DNA of 64,000 nt from Cycas panzhihuaensis. Its lineage: Eukaryota; Cycadophyta. Under the pieces are notes generated by a model. The model was not told the origin of the DNA. It did not search any database and saw only the letters and a program-made list of their open reading frames with translations. A program made the translations under genes and the position numbers. The stretch spans positions 174,971,741 through 175,035,740 of the forward strand of contig CM041465.1 of assembly GCA_023213395.1 (NCBI GenBank), in the 5' to 3' direction. Positions 32,088-41,184 of this stretch are shown in pieces (positions within the stretch are counted from its first letter, which is position 1; every line of letters begins with the position of its first letter).

Positions 32088-32272
32088 TGACGCGCCAAAC
32101 GTCGCCGATGCGCAAAACGCCGTCGTAGCCGGGGCCTGTGGGGCACATGAACGCCGGTGAAAGCGGGGCTAGGCGGGGCTAGCCCGTTTGAATCAGGGGG
32201 GAGGTAATGGTCTACTTGGTGGGGGGCCCTCTTCACTAACACCTCGGGGTTTTGGTGTAACGGTTTGTTACA
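32088..32272 (+). repeat. TRIM left LTR
   Basis: 185 bp, TGACGCGCC to GTTTGTTACA, G+C-rich in an AT-rich setting. It matches 32341-32524 with few differences by eye. Confidence 0.88.
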
Positions 32273-32320
32273 AGTGGTATCAGAGCCAAGACCTGGGTTC
32301 AAATCCCATGGGGGCAACAC
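32253..32320 (+). promoter_or_regulatory. tRNA-like Pol III promoter across LTR/internal junction
   Basis: An A-box-like TGGTGTAACGG (32253-32263) sits at the LTR end; the B-box GGTTCAAATCC (32296-32306) sits in the internal domain and matches GGTTCRANTCC exactly. Possible arms: GTAAC/GTTAC round GGTTT (D-like), and TGGG/CCCA round TTCAAAT (T-like). The PBS lies between. No anticodon arm or acceptor stem typical of a real tRNA is evident. Confidence 0.55.
32275..32288 (+). other. TRIM primer-binding site
   Basis: TGGTATCAGAGCCA, two bases after the left LTR, complementary to initiator-Met tRNA. Confidence 0.9.
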
Positions 32321-32340
32321 CGCTTATGGGGGCGGTGGGG

Positions 32341-32524
32341 TGATGTGCCAAACGTCGCCGATGCGCAAAACGCCGTTGTAGCCGGGGCTTGTGGGGCGCA
32401 TGAACACCGGTGAAAGCGGGGCTAGGCGGGGCTAGCCCGTTTGAACCGGGGGGAGGTAATGGTCTACTTGGTGGAGGGCCCTCTTCACTAACACCTCGGG
32501 GTTTTGGTGTAACGGTTCGTTACA
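32341..32524 (+). repeat. TRIM right LTR
   Basis: 184 bp partner of 32088-32272, preceded by the purine tract GGGGGCGGTGGGG. The internal domain of the TRIM is only about 68 bases, among the shortest for an LTR element. Confidence 0.88.
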
Positions 32525-32715
32525 CATAATGTGCTAAGAATGTTGCATGAAGAAATCAAGGAGTTAAGAGTAGAGAAGGCATGCAAAATCACAATGAAAG
32601 GAGACATCAAAGATTGATAAGTTGAAGGAAGAGATTTCCAAGATAAGATTACGAGAAAAGGAGGAAGAGCCTAAGGAAGTGAAACAAGACTACCCTTTCT
32701 AGAGGACAATTTCAC
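32525..32715 (+). pseudogene. gag: Tat-2 gag, continuation after Comp-1
   Basis: The frame resumes through the CATAA repeat: VLRMLHEEIKELRVEK matches the Tat-1 segment LLLRLQEEIRELKQ. A following Glu/Lys-rich stretch matches Tat-1 19020-19100. Stops occur near 32618 and 32690. Homology ends near 32715. Confidence 0.8.
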
Positions 32716-33449
32716 ACAAAGAAGTATCTTAAAATTTATTGTGAAAAGGTTTGGTTTGTTATTTAGGTTTGGAATGAAAAGTTACTCGGTATCATAACCC
32801 ACAGTAAGGCATTCCATATGCATTGCCCCTAGCCCTAGGCTAGAATTATGCACTGCACGTCCTCCCTTTGCAATGCCCCAATCCATGGTGGTGTTCTCAC
32901 ACACCAAATATAAGAATGGTGTCAGGACTCATTTTTAGGCACTAGATGTCACACTAAGAAAACTGCACACAACAATCACATCCTCCCTTAAGATGTACTA
33001 GGCGATTCTTCCACACGAGAAGAGACCACTCCCTCATGGAGGGTGACACCTTTTTACTTATATAACTCATGGTATATATCGTAAATTCACTATGGATACC
33101 CAATTGTCAAGTTTAGAGGGCCTTTCCCTCAAGGATGCAAACAATAATCAAAATTCCCACTAAGAGACATCTATCCTAACTTCCATCCATTCTGTTGGAG
33201 GCATCCAGGGGTCTTTCTCTTGGTACCACAAGTCAAGAGGGTATACAACATCTTGTCTCTTGGTTAATCCACATAAATAACATTCTCATTCCATCCCTTA
33301 GATAATTCCTCTTCTAGCTATACCCTTTTTAGTCCCATACAGGGAAGAGATCAGGAGCAAATCCATGCACATGTACTACTTGGAGAATTCCATCATTTTT
33401 CTTTTTTCAAGCCTTAATTGTGAAAAGACATACATGTATTTAATGCCCA

Positions 33450-33790
33450 GGGATCCACCCTAAGTAACACATTCAAATAGGGGTAATCTATCCAAGATCC
33501 TTCTTGAAGTGACAGATGCATGTATATGTATAATTCTACTCAAGGGTCTTCTCGAAGCAACACATCCTAAGGGGAAATCTACCTAGGAGTCCTCCCAAAG
33601 TAGCACATTCTAAGGGCTACATGTATGTATACAAATCTCTCAAGGGTCCTCCCAAAGCAACACATGCTAAGGGGTAAACTACCCAAGAGTCCTCCCAATG
33701 CAACACATGCAAAGGGTCCATCCACCCAAGAGTCCTCTCGATGCAACACATGTAAAGGGGTAAACTACTCAAGGGTTCTCCGAAGTCTTC
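33450..33790. repeat. Minisatellite, about 45 bp unit
   Basis: Six to seven degenerate copies built on 'aagggtcctcccaaagcaac' then 'acatgctaaggggtaaact'. Some units carry an inserted 'atgtatgtata' phrase. Confidence 0.75.
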
Positions 33791-35085
33791 CAGCCAACAA
33801 GGTCCAATTATGTCATTTAAAATCTTCATTTTTTTCTTTCTTTAAGAAAACAATGACTTTATAAAATTTTTCCTTTGTTTCTTATCAGTATTTAATTGAG
33901 GGAATTCCATCCTTTATTCTCCTATTGGCAATACTTTATCAATATCAATTTCAAAGAATTAATGTATTGATTTAATTACCAGTAAAGCAAGATTTATCAT
34001 CTTTAACATAACAAACATTCAAGTCCAATTTCAACAATAAATTCTTAGGCAAGAATGTTCAAATTTTAACATGCCTAATACTACACATATTGGATTGAAA
34101 ATCTAAGACTATTATTTACTGTAGGATTACCTAATAAAGCTTTGAAATAAAGCAATTCCTTCTCATGCAAAAAAACATTCATTTTCACCGTTATTACCCA
34201 TTTTGATTTTTTGCTTATATGGTTGTACTTTTGTTGATTATTGGGGGTGTATGGACCTATCACATCAGATCTATACGGCTCTGATGTTTACAGGACAATA
34301 CGCACCCTCAAAAGCCCGCAAACCCTAGTTTACACTAATTTTATCATTTGGATGTCTAAATGGAAGAAATTTACCATGAAATTTTATGGGAACGTAGTGA
34401 AGAATATTTAGAAAACAAATACAGGTTTGTACCTACATTTTAAATGACATACAAGTAGTGATATGACTATTTTCAAGTTCGTACAATGATCATACAAATT
34501 TCTCAAAATGAGATGAAAATTTCCCAGAACGATCAAAATGACTTGTCGTTTTTGAATATATAATTTTTTAAAAATTTCATTAGATAAATCAAAAGTTATG
34601 CCTTCTTTTCTAACTCTAGGGTTTAAATGAAAAGAGAGAACAACAACTTAATTAAATGGCCATAACTTTTCACCTAAAGGTTGGATTGACCTCAAACATG
34701 GACAACAAGTCCATTAGGTTGTATCACACCCTCCTGTACCTAGCCATATAGATTTTTGCACCACCATATGGATTCTATACAACCTTCTTTAAATCAATCT
34801 AGATTTGGACAGTTTGTAGAAAACTTATTTCTTATTTCTTAACAATTTTTTAGGGATTTTAAAACTAATTATTAATAGATAATATACTTATAATCAATAT
34901 AAAATATTTATGGTGGATAAAAAATACAAACCAAATTCATAATTGGTATTTTACTACTTTGGAATGCTTATTGAAATGCTAGTACTATACTATGCATAAA
35001 AAGATACTAAATTATCAAATATGCATGCCTTATTGGCAGGTCGATAACGATACCTTTATGACCAAATTATTGCTTGACTTACAAC

Positions 35086-35086
<1 letters not shown>

Positions 35087-35122
<36 letters not shown>
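35087..35122. repeat. (AG)18 microsatellite
   Basis: Eighteen uninterrupted AG dinucleotides. Confidence 0.95.
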
Positions 35123-35124
<2 letters not shown>

Positions 35125-35212
35125 GATGAAGACGATCTAGGATATGCCATAGGTTAACTTCAATCCTCCTTCGTCCCTTCCTCCAGCAACTTGTCTCTGC
35201 ACAAAACCTTCT

Positions 35213-35731
35213 ATGTCTTTGCTTAACTCTCTATATGTTTACATAGAAGAGTATTTGGAAAAAGATGAGGCTTATGAGGAGGGCACTCACAACAACAAGG
35301 AATGTTGCCTTAATCCCAAGAATAAGGTAGCAAAAGATTCAAAATGGTGTTACATCTATGACAAAGATACCCATACCACAAAACAATGTTCCCATAATCT
35401 GAAGAATATGAGGAAAGAACATAAATGGTGCCACATACACAACACAAACACCAACACAACTAAAGATCATTATGGCAACCCCGAAGGGAGAAATGCTCAG
35501 GGTAGAAGTTGAGAAAGAGGAGGTGACTCCTGACCTATGTACAACACAAAGACAACCATAGAGAGAGGAGAAAAATTAAGGAAGAAAGGACCTACAGGCA
35601 GATGCTCATTTTGTTTGGAATTTGGAGATCGGAATGTCTATATAAGAAATCTAGAGATAATGGTGCACATATATGCCTTGGATGTGGATCACATAATCTT
35701 GAGCCTACTAATTGTCCATTCAACACAAAGG
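35213..35731 (+). pseudogene. gag: Tat-2 gag zinc-knuckle region
   Basis: Frame 35213-35512 has WCYIYDKDTHTTKQC and WCHIHNTNTNTTKDH, matching the first two Tat-1 knuckles but with metal ligands lost (Cys to Tyr, Cys to His, His to Asn). A third, CSFCLEFGD, and a fourth, CLGCGSHNLEPTNC, follow to 35720. NA-2 interrupts at 35731/35732 and the frame resumes at 39453. Confidence 0.82.
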
Positions 35732-35956
35732 TGTTGGAATATTAGTAATGCATATTTGTTTTGTCCCACATGCAAGTGGGTCCCACTCTCACTATCATGT
35801 CATGTATTATAAATACACACATGGTGTATCATATGATGTATCGATTGTAAGGATGTTTTGTTAATACAATTTGAGGTACCTTAAGGGTACCATTCGATCC
35901 TGAGGTGTTTGTTTCTGTTTGCAAATAATATCTTATTGCATGTTTATTTTTCAACA
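35732..35956 (+). repeat. NA-2 5' LTR
   Basis: 225 bp, TGTTGGAATATT to TTTTTCAACA. The reverse complement aligns with the NA-1 LTRs. 'tattataaatacaca' near 35808 is TATA-like. Confidence 0.92.
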
Positions 35957-35969
35957 TGATATGAGAGCT
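35957..35969 (+). other. NA-2 primer-binding site, mutated
   Basis: TGATATGAGAGCT follows the LTR; it differs from TGGTATCAGAGCT at two positions. Confidence 0.75.
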
Positions 35970-38165
35970 AAGGTGAAGCGAGCTTGAGCGAGGTGTTGGT
36001 TGGTGAAACCCTATTTCTGCCCTATGATTGTGTGGAGGTGATTTTGATGTTCGTTGAGTAGTGATTAAGGTGGTTGAAGTCACCCATGTATGAAGAGAAG
36101 CCATACACCCATTTGCCAGCCTTCTGTTGCCAATGAGAGAGTGTAGACCCCCCTAAGACCAATTCCAGTGCTGTGAATAATACAACTGATATTATATCAT
36201 AAGGTATGCTCAGTATATTTGTGACCCGCTTAATATTTGGGGTTTTGTTGAATACCCTGTTCCGCCTGTTTTAATATTTTAACAGTGTTGAATTATTATC
36301 GCCTGGTTTATGTACTTCGGTCTATGTATGTGATCACGCATGGATATATGATGTTGCCCGTGAGTTTGCCATGATATTTGAATCACCGCGTGATGTTGGA
36401 TTCGCCTATGCATGGTGATATGTAAACAGAGATTTACGTGATGCAACAGCCATCTGTATTCATTCATCACGTCTGTATGAATAATGTATTTGCGCCCTAA
36501 GCTATTAAATATATTTAAGCTGCACTTATATATTATAATATGATCGTCGTGATTACTCTGTCGCTCATGAGAGTATACCGTCGCCTGCAGATTTCGGTTG
36601 CGTTTGCCAATGCTGGCTATTATTTAATGCATTAAACGATGTTGCCGTTGAATATGGATTGCCATGTCACCATGTGTAATATATGCGCCGCCGTTGAGAG
36701 ATTCTCATCGCCCATCTACGTGATGGATATATTTGCAGCTGTGTATATTGATGTGCTTTGTTCATTCGTCGCCCATACATAGATTTGTAGCCATCGTTTA
36801 CCTTCATGCTGTTCGCCGTGTGTTTTTTTTGCAGCCACATGATATACATGTTGTTCGCTCATATTATATATTGCAGTCGCCGTTTTTTTGCCACAATTCA
36901 CCAATGATCAATATTATTAAATCGCCTGTCAATAATATTTACAGCCGCCATTTCCATGTATTATATCTTGCGGTTTATAAATATTAGTCGTTGATTAATA
37001 TTTTTAATGTTCAACCACCCTTTGTCCGTCAAATCCTTTGATATATGGCATTTTCATATTGAGTCAACTTTTATTAATTGCTTTTGTATCATTTGACACG
37101 TCCTCATTTATGTTACTTTTTGATATATTGACCTTATCAAGTGATTCAAGAGACCTTTCTTTATTAAGGTGCTTTGATACGATATTTTGAAGGGTGATAT
37201 ATACTGTTATATAATGATACTTGTGGATGATGCATTTTTTATTGTAAGACATATTTAGCAATGATGTATGCATGCGATCATTTAATGGCAATTGAGTACT
37301 TATATATTTTTATGAGACATGAGATGAAGTTTGAGGCCTTGCATTGTTCTCTTGCATGCAATTGCATGAGAGAGTTGTTGTGCCGATGACATGGTGTAGT
37401 GATGTGGCTCTTTAGCATGTGTTTACATGAGAGAGTAATGGGTGTAAGTAGGTGACATGAGGCGATAGTTTGATGCTCTTTGCATGTATTTTACATCAAA
37501 GAGTTTATGGGCGAAAAAGAGGGCATGATAGGGAGACAGTAGATGACATGAGGCGTGTTTGTTGGGCGAGATATTGGTGACAGGTTACTTCTTGGAATGT
37601 GATTTATGTGAAGGAGTTTTATGCGCATGATAAGGAAAATTCGAGGGCAAAAAGATGGTGATTTGAGGCAATGAGGTGCTTGTTGCATGTGAGGTTACAT
37701 GACAAGATTGGGCGTTTGTTGCGCGTGTTTAAGGCTGAGATTAGGCATATTTGTGATGTGTTTTTTAATTAACTGAATGGGCAAAGAAGGATGAGTTTGT
37801 TGAAGATACCTGAGTTGCAAGGAAACAAACTTTGTTGAGTGGTGTAGTGGCAGGAGTTGTGTTTTGGGCAATTAAGTGAAGTGTGTGTCTTGGCAATTTA
37901 ATGGTGACATGTGGCATGTATGATCATTGTGAGATTTATTTGGCATTGATTTGGTGAAGTGAGTGTTTCAGATTCTATGTGACTGTTGGTGATATGAGAA
38001 ATGGACAAGGTGATGATGTGATGATGAAGTCAGTGATGTGAGGGACATGAGACATGAGGAAGTTTGTTGAGATTGATTAATGGGCATGTTACCAACGTTA
38101 GGTAAGATTGTTGATTGAACAAATAAAGGGGGGGGTGGGCATTGTTTGGAGATTCAATTTCAATC
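35970..38165 (+). other. NA-2 leader with degenerate tandem repeats
   Basis: About 2.2 kb. From about 37310 to 38110 phrases such as 'gacatgaggcg' and 'gcatgtgtttacatgagaga' recur every 60-90 bases, including the palindrome CATGCAATTGCATG near 37355. The reverse complement of these phrases occurs in the NA-1 leader. No protein domain is visible. Confidence 0.6.
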
Positions 38166-39002
38166 ATGGAGGAGAATAATGTGGTCATGTATGTTCATGA
38201 AACAAATGAATATTACTTAAGGGATTCGTTTCTTTCGATACCTAAGTGTAATGGAGCAAACTATTTCTTTTGAACAATTAAAATGAGATGTTTTTTCATA
38301 GCTAGAGGTTTGTGGAAACTCGTTACTGATGGATATGTTATTCCTGAGGATGAAGAAGAAAAGGAAATGCTTGAAAAGAAAGACAAAAAAGCATTTATCA
38401 TGATTCATGCTCCATTAGGCAAGGCTGATCTTCCCTCCACATATCATTTCGTCATTCCCAAGATTCAACATGCAAGTACTGCTAAGGAAGCTTGGGATTT
38501 TTTAAGGGATGTATTTGAACAAACTCTTGAAGAGATACAACGAATGATTGAAAAGGCAAATAAGATAAGTTATGGTTATGATATAGATAAGATGAATGAA
38601 GAGAATTTTATTGACATTGATGAAACGATATGTCAAGATGAAATTTCTATTGAATGTAAAGAAACTATGGTTGAATGTATTGATGAGACTACAACTACTA
38701 CTGAAGATGTTGAGAGTGATGAATCGATAAAGGCTTATTTAGATGACACTATTATTTCAAGGGAAATTGAATATGAATCTGATGGTCCTATAGAAGATGA
38801 GTCTCGTATTGATTCAAGTATGAATGATGTTCCTTCTTTAAGCATTGATTCAAGTTCAAGGAGTATGCAAGTTGATAAAGATTCTGCTCCAAAGGTTGTA
38901 GAAATCATTGTTGTACATGGTTATCAAGAACTTATACAAGATAATGATGACAAGCAAGTTGTATTTGAAGATGGTTACTTACAGGATCTACATCAAAATT
39001 AG
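38166..39002 (+). pseudogene. NA-2 Gag-like protein with one stop
   Basis: Starts at ATG 38166 (MEENNVV) and aligns throughout with NA-1 Gag. The single stop is TGA at 38271-38273, replacing the Trp of NYFFWTIK. After it: MRCFFIARGLWKLVTDGY, STAKEAWDFLRDVFEQT, and a 110-residue acidic tail (ECKETMVECIDETTTT) shared with NA-1. No zinc knuckle. One stop in 279 codons, against the heavy decay of the host, points to a recent arrival. Confidence 0.82.
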
Positions 39003-39220
39003 ACTAGACTAGCCACAATGAAGAATTAGGATTTGCACTTGCCAGAGCTGCTACAACAAAGGCATCAGTACAGAATTGAAGACAAAAATCGAGTTGAAGA
39101 CACCATTCTACAGCAAAGACATCACTACAAGATTGAAGACAAGGATCAAGTTGAAGACATCATCTTCAAGACATTTCCAAGGACGAGGCATTACAAACAC
39201 AAATGACCCAAATGTGCATT
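39003..39220 (+). other. NA-2 region between gag and PPT
   Basis: Degenerate repeats of 'acaagattgaagacaa' spaced about 50-60 bases, as in NA-1 4105-4446. Confidence 0.5.
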
Positions 39221-39229
39221 AAGGGGGAG
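39221..39229 (+). other. NA-2 polypurine tract
   Basis: AAGGGGGAG directly before the 3' LTR. Confidence 0.85.
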
Positions 39230-39452
39230 TGTTGGAATATTAGTAATGCACATTTGTTTTGTCCCAAATGCAAGTGGGTCCCACTCTCACTATCATGTCA
39301 TGTATTATAAATACACACAGTGTATCACATGATGTATCGGTTGTAAGGATGTTTTGTTAATACAATTTGAGGTACCTTAAGGGTACCATTCGATCCTGAG
39401 GTGTTTGTTTCTGTTTGCGAATACTATCTTATTGCAGGTTTATTTTCCAACA
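39230..39452 (+). repeat. NA-2 3' LTR
   Basis: 223 bp partner of 35732-35956; few differences by eye. Confidence 0.92.
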
Positions 39453-40646
39453 AAATGGTCCTAATCTAACAACAGTGCTACCTAATACTACACCAAAATC
39501 TCTCAATTTACAAACCAAGAGTGGATTACAAACTAAATAGAAGGAAGCAAAATTAGACTACCCAAACCTAAGGATAGAGATAGATAGTTTTGCAAAAGCA
39601 AAGAAGCCTTTAGACAAGTCACAAAGGAAGCAGAAACAAACAAGTAACAACTACCTCAAATAAAAAATGCATATCAACAAAGAGGAAAACAAAAGGTGAA
39701 AGAAGTAATGTCAATTTTAGAACCCCCTTGTGATTCAATGTGATCAATTATTTCAAAATATACCTACAGAAGATATCCCCAGGATGCTAGTACTAATGGA
39801 TAACCTAGCCAAGTAGTTGCAATTGACAATTCCCCTGACTCAAGTAATAATGTGGATCAAGTTGGGATTGATGGAAGCAAAAAGTTTCAAGGGAAAAGTC
39901 CAAAATGTCAATAAATTGTTACCCTTGTTTGATGAAGATCCAAAGGTAACAATAGTGGTTTTGGGAGAAACCTTTGAAAATAGGATTGTTGATGGTCGAG
40001 TGGCAATAAACTTGTTACTGTCACAAACATGGAAGCACTCGAGATGTCCAAGCATGCAACTAATGTCATACTCACTCAAATTGGCAAATGAACTCCAACT
40101 GTGGTAGGAGTTGTGGTGCCAATGGTATTCATTGTGTTAAAAACAATAGAAGACCCTAGCACTATGAGATAGAATGTCTTTAAAACTAGAAGAATAAGAC
40201 ATTCACATTATGCCAAGATGAGGAGGAGGTAACTCTACCCATGTTGGGTAAAGTTTGAAAAACAATTGAAGTGGTTCTAGATGATGGCTCTAGCACAATA
40301 AATCACCAATCATAGCACCACCTCATCGATCAACAAGACAAATATATATCACACAATGGAAATGCCAACAACAATGAACAATTCATATGAGGAAGAACTA
40401 GATAGTTTTGGCAAACTTCCCCTCAAATTAAATTCCAATGGAGGTGAAACTTGTAATTTTTTGCAAAATTGGTTGAAAAGGGAGTATGGGGTAGCCCACC
40501 TCTCTTTTTGTTGCTCATCATTGTCTAAAACCTATGATTATGATAATATAATAAATAACAATGATCTTAATTATGTGAGTGTTGCTAGTAGTAATGGTAG
40601 TAGTGTTACTCTAGATAGTATAATTGGTAATGTTGATAATGATTCT
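39453..40646 (+). pseudogene. pol: Tat-2 Gag-Pol linker and protease
   Basis: The linker continues the frame broken by NA-2. Protease homology runs 39817-40107: LTIPLTQVIMWIK, then VTIVVLGETFENRIVDGRVAINLL, where the Tat-1 box IVDGGAAVNVL reads DGR, so the flap-side Gly is lost although Asp remains. An acidic Asn/Ser-rich frame (40356-40646) follows and is cut by NA-3. It corresponds to Tat-1 19500-20720. Confidence 0.82.
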
Positions 40647-41173
40647 TGTAAGAATTTAGAATTTCACTTCGATACCTTATTGGAATGTACTCATCATACA
40701 CACCAGAAGTATGCCAAATATTTATAATAATTCAATTATATCATGAGAAATGTACATAAATTATGTATTGTAAGATAAATATGTAAAGTAATAACATAAA
40801 ATATAAAGTATAAACATATCAAACATGACAAAGCATCACCACAAGAGAGACAACAGATCTATATATGGAAAACCCAGTGTGAGAAAAACCATGGGAGAGG
40901 ATTGGAGTTGGGAACTCTTCTTAATGATATCAAATAATTATATCTCCAAGTCTATGATCTTTCTCAAATTCTCAAGTAGTGTGTGTACATATTTATATAA
41001 ATAGTCAGCTCATAAATAGCCTATAATATCTCTTAAGACGTTTCATCATCCAATAGGATGTGTACATGAATAATCGTGCATATCACATTTATCAATGCTT
41101 TTGGTGAGTGGGATTTTGTATGGGTCCACAATAATACATTAAACATTATATATATGAAATATCACATCCAACA
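40647..41173 (-). repeat. NA-3 3' LTR
   Basis: 527 bp; pairs with 57568-58097. By eye the two copies differ more than the NA-1, NA-2 or Cop-4 pairs do, in keeping with being the outer layer. Confidence 0.92.
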
Positions 41174-41184
41174 CCCCCCTTTAA
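41174..41184 (-). other. NA-3 polypurine tract
   Basis: CCCCCCTTTAA on the plus strand, adjacent to the 3' LTR. Confidence 0.85.

Larger units (their letters stand above)
31499..32524 (+). mobile_element. Comp-1, chimeric LTR element (gypsy-type LTR joined to a TRIM)
   Basis: The unit is a 581 bp LTR of one family (31499-32079), eight bases, then a complete TRIM-like mini element (32088-32524). The whole unit, not its parts, is bracketed by the 5 bp repeat CATAA (31494-31498 and 32525-32529), and the Tat-2 gag frame continues across with one CATAA. This implies a single integration of a chimeric DNA. The eight bases AGTGGGGG look like the beginning of a PBS (AGTGG) fused to the end of a purine tract (GGG), suggesting template switching between two RNAs. 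Confidence 0.75.
32716..35212. other. Unassigned 2.5 kb block inside Tat-2 gag
   Basis: It separates two parts of gag that are adjacent in Tat-1, so it is an insertion or a chain of insertions. I see no LTR pair, PBS, PPT or coding signature. It holds a minisatellite (33450-33790) and a GA microsatellite near its right end. Frames such as 33617-33829 and 33625-33864 come from the minisatellite. Confidence 0.5.
35732..39452 (+). mobile_element. NA-2, non-autonomous gag-only LTR retrotransposon
   Basis: LTRs of 225 and 223 bp, PBS-like site, 2.2 kb leader, gag-like ORF, PPT. It is the sister of NA-1 in opposite orientation. The flanks are AAAGG (35727-35731) and AAATG (39453-39457), a TSD with one mismatch. 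No pol is present. Confidence 0.92.

Noticed and set aside
32240-32340. A genuine tRNA gene
   Set aside because: A- and B-box-like motifs are present, but no acceptor stem, anticodon arm or terminator of a tRNA gene; the region is the LTR/PBS junction of a TRIM.
33450-33790. CRISPR-like array
   Set aside because: Repeats are degenerate and contiguous, with no unique spacers; eukaryotic minisatellite.
37310-37760. Satellite DNA or centromeric array
   Set aside because: Too short and degenerate, confined to the leader of NA-2 and shared with NA-1.
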